A stretch of 64,000 nt of DNA from Acholoe squamosa. Its lineage: Eukaryota; Annelida; Polychaeta; Phyllodocida; Polynoidae. The stretch covers positions 78,217,972-78,281,971 of the forward strand of contig OX439040.1 of assembly GCA_949317995.1 (NCBI GenBank), read 5' to 3'. This document shows, in pieces, positions 9,490-21,038 of this stretch. Position 1 is the first letter of the stretch; the number at the start of each line of letters is the position of its first letter. The notes under the pieces were generated by a model that did no database searches, was not told the DNA's origin, and saw only the letters and a program-made list of their open reading frames with translations. The position numbers and the translations under genes are program-made.

Positions 9490-10937
9490 ACCTCTGGAGC
9501 TTAATTCAAAACATCCTGGGATCCCAACCCCAGCGATCTTAGTGTAGGCACATATCATAAGACCTGGCTGGTCTACCCTATGTAATGCAGTGGTTGCAGG
9601 CCTGTCCAGAATAGCTAGTCCTGGGATCACTTCACTATTCCATTTCCACCACTAAGATCACTGCGATCTTAGTGAAAGAAATGCATAGTGGTTTCACCAG
9701 GGTACAAGAGCACTTACAGGGAACACTCCTGATCGAAAGAGTGAATAGCCTGCTGCATACATAAAGAGGGGAGGGAGGACATTTGCTGAGTGTCCTTGAG
9801 GGCTCTTAGGGCTACTCATGCGTTAAGTGCACTGTAAGGTAATTCTTCCCTTCTCTCTCTTTGTCCTGGGGGGAGGGCACAATGCTTCTAATAGGCAAGC
9901 ATAAATCATACATTCATGGGAACTCTTGAATACTGTATGGGAGTCAACTGCACCCTGTGCTCTTTTGTTAGCCCATATGGGGATGGGGAACGATGGTATA
10001 AGCACTCTTGTGAAGAAGAGTGACTCCACAGCTATTCCTTTATTTTGGGACTCTTACCCCTGTGCCTAGTCAGTACTTCTTGGAATAGTGTAGGAGGGCT
10101 GAGGCTAAGATCAATGCGATCTTAGTGCTGGCTAGGATATGTGAACCCAGTCAACTCTTAAGATCGCTTAATAGGATAAGGCTGATTTATTCCTAAGATC
10201 GCTGGGGTGGTGATCCCAGGATGTTTTGAATTAAGCTCCAGGAGCTAAATTCAAAAGAGCTTAATTCAAAAGATCCTGGGATCACGACCCCAGCGATCTT
10301 AGGAATAAATCAGCCTTATCCTATTAAGCGATCTTAAGAGTTGACTGGGTTCACATATCCTAGCCAGCACTGAGATCACATCGATCTTAGCCTCAGCCCT
10401 CCTACACTATTCCAAGAAGAACTGACTAGGCACAGGGGTAAGAGTCCCAAAATAAAGGAATAGCTGTGGAGTCACTCTTCTTCACAAGAGTGCTTATACC
10501 ATCGTTCCCCAGTTGTTCCCATGAATGTATGATCTATGCTTGCCTATTAGAAGCATTGTGCCCTGCCCCCAGGACAAAGAGAGAGAAGGGAAGAATTACC
10601 TTAACGCATGAGTAGCCCTAAGAGCCCTCAAGGACACTCAGCAAACGTCCTCCCTCCCCTCTTTATGTATGCAGCAGGCTATTCACTCTTTCGATCAGGA
10701 GTGTTCCCTGTAAGTGCTCTTGTACTCAGGTGAAACCACTATGCATTTCTTTCACTAAGATCTTAGTGATCTTAGTGCTGGAAATGGAATAGTGAAGTGA
10801 TCCCAGGACTAGCTATTCTGGACAGGCCTGCAACCGCTGCATTACATAGGGTAGACCAGCCAGGTCTTAAGATATATGCTTACACTAAGATCGATGGGGT
10901 TGGGATCCCAGGATGTTTTGAATTAAGCTCCAGAGGT
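9490..10937. mobile_element. Giant palindrome of two inverted TIR elements
   Basis: Left arm about 9490-10242 and right arm about 10257-10937 are near-identical inverted copies joined by roughly 15 bases. Each arm is itself bounded by inverted copies of AGCTTAATTCAAAA followed by CATCCTGGGATC, so each looks like a complete non-coding TIR element with subterminal CTAAGATC/GATCTTAG motifs. The right arm lacks about 60 bases present in the left near 9930-9975. TTAA flanks the TTCAAAA ends, but the flanking bases are also symmetrical, so the target-site duplication is uncertain. No coding sequence is seen. Confidence 0.85.
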
Positions 10938-10943
10938 GCAGTT

Positions 10944-11358
10944 GAAGTCTCTTAAGAAAAACCCTGCAGGTTGCGCGTCTCCGCCATAGTGTCAACGTTC
11001 CCTGCCATGCAGCAGTCCTGCCATCTGGTGTATAGACAAAGTACTACCATTCTTCTCGGACACTGAACTTGTAGTCATTTTGAGTAAATATAGGCTTCAA
11101 ATCATCTATTGTACCTTGGCAAGACTAAATAGAAGGTCTATTCTTTGTTGTGTGAACCCGAGGAGGCACCAAATTTAATATAAATGGAGTAAATTGAATG
11201 TTATTCTCAGTGGACCGGCTGGTGTGTTGGTAAACAAGAATCCAATATGGCGGAATCGCTTCCTCCTCGTCCGTGTTGACTCGCATCAAATTCTTTGATT
11301 TTAAAGATAAATACTTAATATAGAGGTTGAAACTATGGTATAAAGAGCATATTTAAGC
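10944..11358. other. No gene recognised; ATGGCGG-containing stretch
   Basis: At 11247 an ATGGCGGAATCG sequence opens a 10-codon ORF that ends at TGA. It resembles the start of a first exon or a YY1-type initiator (ATGGCGG), but no donor site or continuing frame was recognised. Confidence 0.35.
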
Positions 11359-11464
11359 TTTATTGATGCACTCGTTGATTTTAGTCACTTCATACAATGA
11401 ACTCGGGCATATATCGCCCTCGTTCATTGTATCTGTGACTAAAATCAACTCATGCATCAATAAA
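11359..11464. repeat. Imperfect 106-bp hairpin
   Basis: TTTATTGATGCA at the left and its reverse complement at the right bound arms that share GATTTTAGTCAC, ATACAATGAAC and GGGC with small internal mismatches. Confidence 0.9.
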
Positions 11465-11528
11465 CCTATTATTATGTCCTCTAAATGAATCATTAACAAG
11501 GCGCTAAGTATGCGAATGCAGTACATTC

Positions 11529-11751
11529 TTTAAAGGCCTCTCATACATTAATGCATCATGCCAATTGGTCGTCATAATGCAACAATAAAGTTGGAGCATC
11601 ATGCCAACCCTTTCGCAGTTTAGGTATCATCCCTGTAGGGTCAGTATGATGCTCCAATGAAGTGCCGGCAAGCAGCCTCGCCAGCACTTAATAGGTGCAT
11701 CATGACAACCAATGGGCTTGATTCATTAATGTATCAGGGGCCATTAAAGGG
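11529..11751. mobile_element. Family P palindromic element
   Basis: First copy of the most common repeat in the window. Consensus ends are AACCCTTTAAGGGCCGCTG and its inverse. Inside are alternating inverted pairs around CAATGAAGTGCTGGCGAG and GAATGCAGCCCTGGCGAG, each next to GATGCA/TGCATC. No coding capacity; a MITE-like foldback element. This copy is slightly diverged (CTTTAAAGGCC end). Confidence 0.85.
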
Positions 11752-12254
11752 ATAGCGCCATGCTACAGGTTCTTATTCAGGACATAATTGACAATGTATT
11801 TCTCAATCCCAAAAACCCTGTAAACCCAGCACATATTCATGAGCAGTGCTTATTTGACGCAGCTTTCTCTTTAGCTTTACATTTTGGCCAGGTTGATGAG
11901 TACTGAGCAGGTAGTAAGGTATAGGGGGGGGGGGTTGCAGATGGAAGGTGGGGAATATGAGGGTGCAGCTGTGTGCCAGAGTGGGCTAATTGCCTGAGGA
12001 ACAATAGACCATTGACAACCAGCGCTTTTTGGTTGTTTCTGTTTGATGGGGGCTACTAGAGTCCCCCAATTAGTAGTAGGGTGATAGGAGAGGAATGCAT
12101 CACGGTTATTAGTTATCAAGATACATGAATTCAGCCCTGGTAAGTGATTCGCGTAGTAACATTCAAGTATCATGCAAACCCTAAAGGATCGATATTCACC
12201 CCACAGAGTCTCCATGATGCTCCAATGAAGTACTAGGGAGTGTGCTTTGGTGCA

Positions 12255-13934
12255 GTCCTGTATTAGTGATGGACTCCTGTATTAGTGATGGACTCCTGTA
12301 TTAGTGATGGACTCCTGTATTAGTGATGCCCTCCTGTATTAGTGATGGACTCCTGTATTAGTGATGGACTCCTGTATTAGTGATGGACCCCTGTATTAGT
12401 GATGGACTCCTGTATTAGTGATGGACTCCTGTATTAGTGATGCCCTCCTGTATTAGTGATGCCCTCCTGTATTAGTGATGGACTCCTGTATTAGTGATGC
12501 CTTCCTGTATTAGTGATGGACTCCTGTATTAGTGATAGACTCCTGTATTAGTGATGCCCTCCTGTATTAGTGATGGACTCCTGTATTAGTGATGCCCTCC
12601 TGTATTAGTGATGGACTCCTGTATTAGTGATGGACTCCTGTATTAGTGATGGACTCCTGTATTAGTGATGGACTCCTGTATTAGTGATGCCCTCCTGTAT
12701 TAGTGATGCCCTCCTGTATTAGTGATGGACTCCTGTATTAGTGATGCCTTCCTGTATTAGTAATGCCTTCCTGTATTAGTGATGGACCCCTGTATTAGTG
12801 ATGCCTTCCTGTATTAGTGATGGACTCCTGTATTAGTGGTGCACTCCTGTATTAATGATGCCTTCCTGTATTAGTGATACCTACCTGTATTAGTGATGGA
12901 CCCCTGTATTAGTGATGCCTTCCTGTATTAGTGATGGACTCCTGTATTAGTGGTGCACTCCTGTATTAGTGATGCCTTCCTGTATTAGTGATGGACTCCT
13001 GTATTAGTGATGGACTCCTGTATTAGTGATGGACTCCTGTATTAGTGATGGACTCCTGTATTAGTGATGCCCTCCTGTATTAGTGATGCCCTCCTGTATT
13101 AGTGATGGACTCCTGTATTAGTGATGCCTTCCTGTATTAGTGATGCCTTCCTGTATTAGTGATGGACCCCTGTATTAGTGATGCCTTCCTGTATTAGTGA
13201 TGGACTCCTGTATTAGTGGTGCACTCCTGTATTAGTGATGCCTTCCTGTATTAGTGATGCCTTCCTGTATTAGTGATGGACCCCTGTATTAGTGATGCCT
13301 TCCTGTATTAGTGATGGACTCCTGTATTAGTGGTGCACTCCTGTATTAGTGATGCCTTCCTGTATTAGTGATGGACTCCTGTATTAGTGATGGACTCCTG
13401 TATTAGTGATGGACTCCTGTATTAGTGATGGACTCCTGTATTAGTGATGGACTCCTGTATTAGTGATGCCTTCCTGTATTAGTGATGCCCTCCTGTATTA
13501 GTGGTGCACTCCTGTATTAGTGATGCCTTCCTGTATTAGTGATGGACTCCTGTATTAGTGATGGACTCCTGTATTAGTGATGGACACCTGTATTAGTGAT
13601 GGACTCCTGTATTAGTGATGGACTCATGTAGTAGTGATGTCCTCCTGTATTAGTGATGCACTCCTGTATTAGTGATGCACTCCTGTATTAGTGGTGCACT
13701 CCTGTATTAGTGATGGACTCCTGTATTAGTGATGGACTCCTGTATTAGTGATGGACTCCTGTATTAGTGATGCCCTCCTGTATTAGTGATGGACTCCTGT
13801 ATTAGTGATGCCCTCCTGTATTAGTGATGGACTCCTGTATTAGTGATGGACTCCTGTATTAGTGATGCCCTCCTGTATTAGTGATGGACTCCTGTATTAG
13901 TGATGGACTCCTGTATTAGTGATGCCCTCCTGTA
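12255..13934 (+). repeat. 19-bp minisatellite
   Basis: About 88 copies of CTCCTGTATTAGTGATGGA and variants (ATGCC, ATGCA, GGTGCA) in 1.68 kb. Variant units recur in the same order in blocks (for example around 12770-12960, 13130-13230 and 13270-13360), so there is higher-order structure. It begins a few bases after a truncated family P fragment (12211-12240). Confidence 0.95.
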
Positions 13935-15440
13935 AAGCAAAGGACATTGCAAGCAAATTGGTGCGAACCTTGAAGTGCAGAACTAAGGAGGCAGATATCT
14001 ATTCTGATTCTATGGAGCAGTGTATTGATGTTCCTTTAGTCTCTATTTATCCACTCTTTCTGTTCGCCTTTATCTCATGCCCGTCATTTCTTTTTTGTCT
14101 GCAACCTCTCAATACAATATTAGGACTTTGCAGTGATGAACACAAAGAAATACTTAACAGTGTAGTTTGATACTGCAATAAATATCGGTTTTGATAAGCT
14201 GCTTATGGCATGTCTCAGCATTCAAGCTTTGTATGGTGTTCTACACATTTGATTGGTTCTAATAGGCGCAAGTTAACTTGTTTAAAAAGGGCAAATGTGC
14301 AGGTTTTACTTTTCAGTTATTTAGAGCTTGCCTTCCGCTTTCCTGTTATTTACCAATTCCCCCCCCCCTTTATATACATCAATAAAGACAAGAACAGACA
14401 GTGAATACAAACGCCATATCAATCCATCCCTGATTCATCACACCAACAACCACCCTCTCTGTTACCGGGGAAATATATGAGGATTCCGATAGGGGGCGCG
14501 TCAGAGCCACTCCTCCGTTGTTTTCATTCTGACATTCCTCTGTGCCACAAGAGCCCTTACAACATCCAACTCTCCACCTGCAGAGCTTGTATGACTCTCT
14601 CTGCATGAACCTTAAAATCTTTTGTTGAAGAAGGCGAGAAAGGAGTACTACTTTTCTGGTTTCCGATCCGCGTCACACCCTGGCCATTTCCTTACACCAT
14701 AAATAGTCCTTGCAACTATGTTTGATTTCTAACATCAAATTAAAACTGACATGTCTGTAACTTGCAGGATTGGTTGTTTACACGTCCCTAAAAAAATATG
14801 TAAATGGTCAAATCTATTATAAATGACATGTATCTTTCAAACAGATTTGGTCCCTGGTAAAGTGACGAGGAAGGTTCAAACCAAGATACAGTGAGTGCCC
14901 GGAGCAAAATCTCTTCTGACTGGAGATTGAAAACACCCCCCCCCCCTGCATCTCGTCTCCAAGACAACCAGCACCTTACTACAGCAGAATTTGCAAATGT
15001 CAAACATGATGTATTTGGACGTGGTGAATGTGGCCTGAACTGCTGGCAGACAGCAGGCCCTCCTTGTCACCTAACACATACCAATTAGTGTGGTGCTGGC
15101 CATATGTGCCAATTATCCCCTTCACCCAACAGCCTTATTAAATCCATAGCACTGTAGTACCCCCCCCCCTCCCTGACAGGAGGGAGGGTACTGTTTGGCC
15201 AATATCTTGAAATCTGTCACTGTCTCGCAAAAAAAGGGTAGGGTAGATAGACCTAAAGATGGCCATTCATGTGCAGGTTTTCAACATTTCAGTAGGATTA
15301 CGGTAAAGGTTAGAATGTATATATCAGAGCTTATACCATGATTTCTGGCTTACACAGTGCTTTTTGGGGTCTATTCCCATCCACATATCTGTCGATATTG
15401 CACACCCTAGAGGCTGTAACTTCAATTTTGGAAGGCGTGC
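13935..15440. other. No gene recognised
   Basis: Short unsupported ORFs only. Contains C-runs at about 14358 and 14937, and a small hairpin with GTACCCCCCCCCTCCCT and its inverse at about 15157-15193. Confidence 0.55.
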
Positions 15441-15525
15441 GGTTATCCTGGATAACAGCACGCCTTACATGGATAACAGCACGCCTTACATGGATAACAG
15501 CACGCCTTACATGGATAACAGCTGC
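15441..15525 (+). repeat. 21-bp tandem repeat
   Basis: About 3.6 copies of GGATAACAGCACGCCTTACA(T). Because 21 is divisible by three, all frames stay open and create repetitive short ORFs on both strands; these are not genes. Confidence 0.9.
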
Positions 15526-15649
15526 CGGGCGACGAGGTGTATTATACACAAACATAACAGCGAGAAGCAATGAAATCTTTAGCCGTGTGCCGCTGCCTGT
15601 CCAAACCGAGACGGCCGCTGCCGCTGTCCGCTGCCGGGGAAGGAGGTGT

Positions 15650-15785
15650 ATGTACCTGTGTACACACACTATGCCTGGCTGGCTTCGATCGAGTCCCGGG
15701 GAGGGGGAATAATTTTTGTTTTCAACTTGAATTTATTGGTATAATATTGATTATTTATTGGTTTCGTGGTATAAAATAAGTAGAC
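15650..15785 (+). repeat. SINE body / dispersed repeat, inverse copy at 57725-57865
   Basis: Shares GGGGAGGGGGAA, TTTTCAACTTGAATTTA and ATTGATTAT with the reverse complement of 57725-57865, in the same order. In the other copy this body lies next to a tRNA-like head, so it is probably the body of a tRNA-derived SINE. Confidence 0.7.
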
Positions 15786-15892
15786 AATGGCTAACACATG
15801 ACTCGTGGGTGTTATCGACGATAATAACACTCGGCCTACGGCCTCGTGTCATTATCCGTCGATAACACCCACTCGTCATGCGTTAGTCATTG
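15785..15892. repeat. 108-bp hairpin
   Basis: Arms share TGACTCGTGGGTGTTATCGA and its inverse with few mismatches around GGCCTACGGCC. Adjacent to a second hairpin at 15940-16004. Confidence 0.9.
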
Positions 15893-15939
15893 ATTACTTG
15901 TTCAATAATCCAGTGAGACTTTCTAGTAAGCTAATGGAT

Positions 15940-16004
15940 GATGGATATCGGGGCCCTAGGGCTGTATATACAGCATATACAGCCCGTGGGCCCCGATATT
16001 CATC
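15940..16004. repeat. 65-bp hairpin
   Basis: Arms GATGGATATCGGGGCCC and GGGCCCCGATATTCATC flank an inner pair GGGCTGTATATA/TATACAGCCC. Confidence 0.9.
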
Positions 16005-16427
16005 ACCTAATAGGTTTATACCACCATTTCCTCCATTTTGTATCAATTTCTTACCTGATATCCACAGAATATAGCCAGGAGAAGATATTTTGTAAGTGCA
16101 AGCAATACGGCCCGGGTCTGCTATGCGCGAAGCCATTGTTTTTGTTCCTTGCCGGGAGAGGTACCGCCATGTTTACACTCACTTTTCGTATGGCCATAAT
16201 GCACGGGCCGCGACTCGCGTATGTTGGGAAAATCAATGGATTCTTATTTATATCGAAGAAAATGGAGAAAATTAGCACGTATTCCTTGTCTATGGATCGA
16301 AAACTTATTGGGATTTCGATATTATAACATGTCAAGGTTGGAATCAAGACGAAAACTGACTGGAAACATAGCACTAGGACCTCAGGTTAGAACTTATTTA
16401 CTTTCGCATTGGGTTTCATCACCGTTC

Positions 16428-16500
16428 AGTGTGGCGCTATGGCTAAGGTCTTCGCCTATCTCCACTGCGGCCGGGGTTCAATTCTCCTACGAGTTGGGAC
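16428..16500 (+). repeat. tRNA-derived SINE head (degenerate)
   Basis: A box A-like GTGGCGCTATGGCTAAGG and a box B-like GGGGTTCAATTCTC are about 45 bases apart, the spacing of a polymerase III internal promoter. No intact cloverleaf was found; I take it as SINE-derived. Confidence 0.5.
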
Positions 16501-16540
16501 GATTTTTCACATTGAAACAATGGCGAGACTGAATTTGTAT

Positions 16541-17937
16541 GTCCGCCAGCGTCTCCCATAATATTCTAAGTCCAACTTGACCCCGAAAAAGTATATACCA
16601 AAAATTTCAAAAATGCACATGAGTGGTATATGCAGAATAATGCATGGCTAAACTGCATATAAACCCACCGGAAATCCCGAAATCGTGGTATAACCCAAAC
16701 TATTCTGGCCATGAATCCTTTGATGCAATCCCACACAATCAATGGTTTTGATTGGATTAAACGCATTGATATGTGTGTAAGGAGTGGTTGACTGAAGGTG
16801 AAATAGTGGTTGTCTCAAGGTGAAATTGGTAGGTCCTAGAAAATATATTCCACACTGAAAGGATTGAACATTTCTGTACTTTTTCTTATGCTATTATCTA
16901 GTTATTTTATTCATCTATGCCTACAGGCAATATGAGCTACATTTTATCAATTTTAATGTTCAAAATATGCAACCAAAGTTGGAAAATTCTGATGAAATAG
17001 CCAGTTTCTCAGACATGGGTACTTTAGTTAATAATTACACAATGATAATTACATAATACATCCCAGTAGATCATTCCATGGGGTATAATACCACCTCTGT
17101 TTAAATCATATTAGGATCCAAAGCCGAGGAAATACATGTAAATGTGAAAAAAAAATAAGGTGACAGGTGGACGACTCAAGGTATGCGGTCGTCGTTGGGT
17201 GAATCTACCCTATACTGAAAACTTTTTTTCTTTACTTTTCTTTCTCTGGTCAAATGTCCTTATCCAGCTTCTTCCCTTTTTCAGGAGGTTAATTCAAAAC
17301 AATTTATCACTGTTTTGATTTAACCTCTTGGTTTTCCAACCAGACCCGGCTTTTACGAGATGGGGACTTATTTTTGGGTCCTGAAACCGGCCAATTATTG
17401 AGAAGTTTATGTTATAAGAGAGACAAGCAGCTTTCTGAGATGTAGGTCCTATAAGGGTATGAATATATGTAATAAACGTTGACCGTATAGCCACCACTGC
17501 CCAAGCTGTCCCTATCTCATAAAAATAATTCTCACAACATAAGGACTTTTTGTGACTCACAAGGCTATGTCCTGACATACGGTGTACCGATTGTAGGCAT
17601 GAGATGAGGGTGACACAAGGGACTACATTTTTATGGGCGGAAGGACACCTTGGGGTGGCAGAGGAGTTGAAGAATTAATGGGCACGACATGCAGCCGCGC
17701 ATAGATGTGGTACCAGGAGGTTGTGTGGGAGGCTGGGAAAAGTACAGGGGCTAGGTGCCATGGGGATCCACTGATATTGGTAGATTTCAGGGGGGGGTTA
17801 TCAAAAATTATTTTCGACCCCTTGACCGTGGAAGGCAAAACTTTCAATCTTTTGAGCCCTTTGGAGGGTGGGTTTTGACCTTAGAGAGGGGTACATAATA
17901 CTTTTCGCGCATCTGCAAGCAAAATCCATACTCACAC
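16541..17937. other. No gene recognised
   Basis: No convincing ORF. Short phrases on the theme GGACG(T/A)CTCAAGGT occur at about 17168 and again at 38527, hinting at an old dispersed repeat. Confidence 0.5.
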
Positions 17938-18174
17938 TGAGAAAAAAATGTTACTCACTTGAGTCTAGACTCAGACTCAGCCAAAATGAGTATGATTCGA
18001 GACTCGGCCTGATCCTTGAATGATTCTCAGGCAAAGCCAGAGTATCACTCCAGGATCAGCCTCAGGATCTGTCAGAGTATCACCCCAGGTTCAGGCCGAG
18101 TCTCAAAATATACTCATTTTGGCGACATTGCCTGAGTCTGGATCTAGACTCAAGTGAGTAACATCTTTTTCTCA
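17938..18174. mobile_element. 237-bp foldback element
   Basis: TGAGAAAAAAATGTTACTCA at the left matches the inverse at the right end, and the arms continue with ACTTGAGTCTAGACTC and GAGACTCGGCCTGA. Non-coding, MITE-like. Confidence 0.85.
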
Positions 18175-18889
18175 TTGCATGCAAGTCAGTGCAAGCAACC
18201 TTTAATGCATGGTTTTCTGAATGTTCCCCTTGAATACTCATTAGATTTTGCTAATCCCCACGCATGATACAAAAGAGGACCTTAGAGCTACCCGCATTGT
18301 GTAGTATGGAAGCCGACGTGGGCCACCATGTAGACATGGCTCTGTCCCTTAGTGATTCTGCACATATACCATACATAGTAGTATAGAGACTACTAAGGTG
18401 TATGTGGTCTTTGCTGTCAAGTGTAAAAATCTGCTGTCAGTCTGTCAAGTATTGTATTCTAGTTTGCTGTCAAGGGAAAGAATCTGCTGTCTGTCTGTCA
18501 ATTTCCTTATTGATGCTTGTGACAGGCATCCTTTAAGCCTGGAAGCAATGAATGCAGGGATACTGGGTGGGAGGGAGAGAGGGAAGGAGGGGGTAGGAGG
18601 AAGGAAGGGAGGGAATGAGTGAAGGGAATGAGTGGAGGGAATGAGTGGAGGAATGAGTAGAGGGAGGGACAGAATGTGTGAATGGCTGAATTAATGAGTG
18701 AGTAAAGGGAGGGAATGAAAAAAAGGGAGTGAGGGAGGAAGGGAATGAGTGAGGGAAAGAAGGGAATGCAGAAAGGAGTGAAGGACTGACAGAGTGAGTG
18801 AGGAAGAGGAAGGGAGGTAGGGAGTGAGGCAGGAATGACAAGATGGTAGGCAGGAAGGAGTGAGTGAGTGAATGAGATGGAGTGAGTGG

Positions 18890-19800
18890 GCCAAATAGAG
18901 TCAGATGGACCCAAGTTGGGTAAATTCGGTCAATATGAGTCAATATTGATCCATTGGCCCAAGATTGGGCCAAATTATGTCAGATCGAACCTAAGATAAG
19001 TTAATTAGGTCAAAAAAGGTCCATCTAGGTCAAACTGGGTAAAGGTGACCAAAGGTGGGTATATTAGGTCAAAACAGGTTAATCTAGATCAAACTGGGTA
19101 AAAGTGGCCCAAATTATGTTAACTGGGTCAAATTAGGTCAATATAGGTCAAAATTCACCTATGGGAAGCAAAGTGGGTTAAATCAAGGTCATATGGATCA
19201 AAAAAGGTCAAATAGGCCAAATATGGGTCAACTGTATAAACTGAAGTCATATTAGGTCGAAATTAGTCAAAATGGGTCACATATGGTCAGGTTGGCTAAA
19301 AATAGGTCAGTTTCATTAAATTAGGTCAAATAGGTCAAAGTAGCCAAAAATGGGTCAATCACATCAGGTGAAGTCAAAATGGGTCAAAATAGGTCATATT
19401 CAGTCAAGTTGGATCAATTAAGGTTGAAAATGGGTCAAGTGCATCAAATCAAGTCAAATTAGGTTAAACTAGTTTAATTAGGTCATATTGCACAAAAATG
19501 GGTCAATTGCATCGAATTAGGTCAAATAAGGTCTAAATAGTTAAATGTAGGTCATATTGGGTCAAATTTGATTGAGTCAGCAAAAAATAGGTCAATCATA
19601 TTAGATGAGGCCAAACTAGGTCAAATTTGGTCAAATCAGCTGAAGATAGGTCAATTACATCAAATTAGGTCAAAATAGGTCAAATTGTGAGGAAAATAGG
19701 TCAATTGTTGCAAATTAGGTCAAAATAGGTCAAACTGTGAAAAACTAGGTCAAATGTGCTGAAAATCATTTAATGAGGTCAAATCAGGTCAAAAGGGTGC
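18890..19800 (+). repeat. Degenerate AGGTCA hexamer array
   Basis: Dozens of AGGTCA motifs, commonly as AAATTAGGTCA or AAAATAGGTCA, spaced irregularly at about 8-20 bases. These 11-mers fit the WAWNTRGGTCA consensus of ROR/REV-ERB-type nuclear receptors. The mirror array with TGACCT follows at 19805-20160. Whether any receptor binds is unknown. Confidence 0.8.
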
Positions 19801-20783
19801 AATATAGATGATTTGAACCTATTTTGACCTACTTTGACCAAGTAAGTCCATTTTGGCCAATTTTACCTTCTCATGGTAGAATTTGACCAATTTGACCTAG
19901 TTTGACACAATTTGACCTAATTTACATCAATTGACCTGTTTTCTGCTAACTTGACCTAGTTTGTCATTATTTGACCTTTTTTTTCCAACTTTGACCTCAC
20001 TTGGTGTATTTGACCTATTTTCAGCTATTTTGTCACAATTTGACCTACTTTCACCTTATTTAATATAATTGACCTATTTTCACCTGATATGACCAACTTT
20101 GCTCATACTAGGTCCATCTGACTTAATTTGACCCGATAAACTAATTTGACCTATTTTGATGCATATTAATCTGACTTGACTCACTTCACTCCATCAAACT
20201 CAAAACTCACTCCACTCCATTCTTCTCCCTTGATTCGACTCAATTCAATTGGAATTCAGTGAGTGGGATCAACTAACCTCCACTCACCTTCAGTCATTCC
20301 ACTCCACTCAACTCAACCACTCCACTTCATTCCAATCCACTCCACCCAATCCATTCATTTCAATTCAACTCCATTCACTCCATCCGAGTCACCTCCACCA
20401 CTCTACTCCATCCCTTCCCTTTTTCCATCCCTCCCCTGACTCACTTGTTCCCTCCCTCCATTCCTGACTCACTCCCTCTCTCCCTTCATCTCTCCCTCAC
20501 TCACTCAATCATTGCCTCCCTCTCTCTGCTCATTCCCTCCCTCCTTCTACTCATCCCCTCCCTGTCTGCCTTTTCCATGCCTGCCTGCCTGCCTGCCTGC
20601 CTTCACCCTGTTTCCTTGCCTATCTGCCTCCTTCCCTCCTTCCCTCACCCCCTCCCTCCTTCCCTCACTCCCTGCCTCACTCCCTCACTGCCTCACTCAC
20701 TCATTCACTTACTCACTCACTCCCTCCCTCCTTACCTCACTCCCTGCTTCACTCACTCACTCACTCACTCACTCACTCACTCA

Positions 20784-21038
20784 TAGCTTTGGGGCCCCCA
20801 AGGGGACCCCCCCTGAGGTCACAATGTCGCCAAAATGCAAGGCTTCAGGTCACATGTCACTTTTTTAGGGGGTAAAACATGTCTAATAATCTCAAAATTT
20901 AAGGCTCAGATCAAATGTCACTTTTTTATGGATTGGACATGTCACATGTCACTTTTAAAAGGGTACAAAGTCGAAATGTCACCAAAAAATGGCCAAATGT
21001 CGCCATGTCGTTTTTTACCCCTTGGGGGCCACAGCTTT
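20784..21038. mobile_element. Nested TIR element in the right arm of the 3-kb foldback
   Basis: Inverted ends AGCTTTGGGGCCCCCAAGGG (left) and the matching CCCTTGGGGGCCACAGCTTT (right). The interior repeats short GTCACTTTTT and ATGTC phrases. No counterpart exists in the left arm, so it probably inserted later. Confidence 0.7.

Noticed and set aside
12255-13934. CRISPR-like regular array
   Set aside because: Units are head-to-tail with no unique spacers, and the setting is animal nuclear DNA; the same applies to 29278-30975 and 39717-43940.
18507-18973. Pro/Ser/His-rich minus-strand ORFs up to 146 codons
   Set aside because: They translate the purine-rich arm of the foldback; low complexity, several overlapping frames open at once.
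20445-20868. Pro/Ser/Leu-rich plus-strand ORFs up to 118 codons
   Set aside because: They translate CTCC/CACT runs in the mirror arm; no domain.
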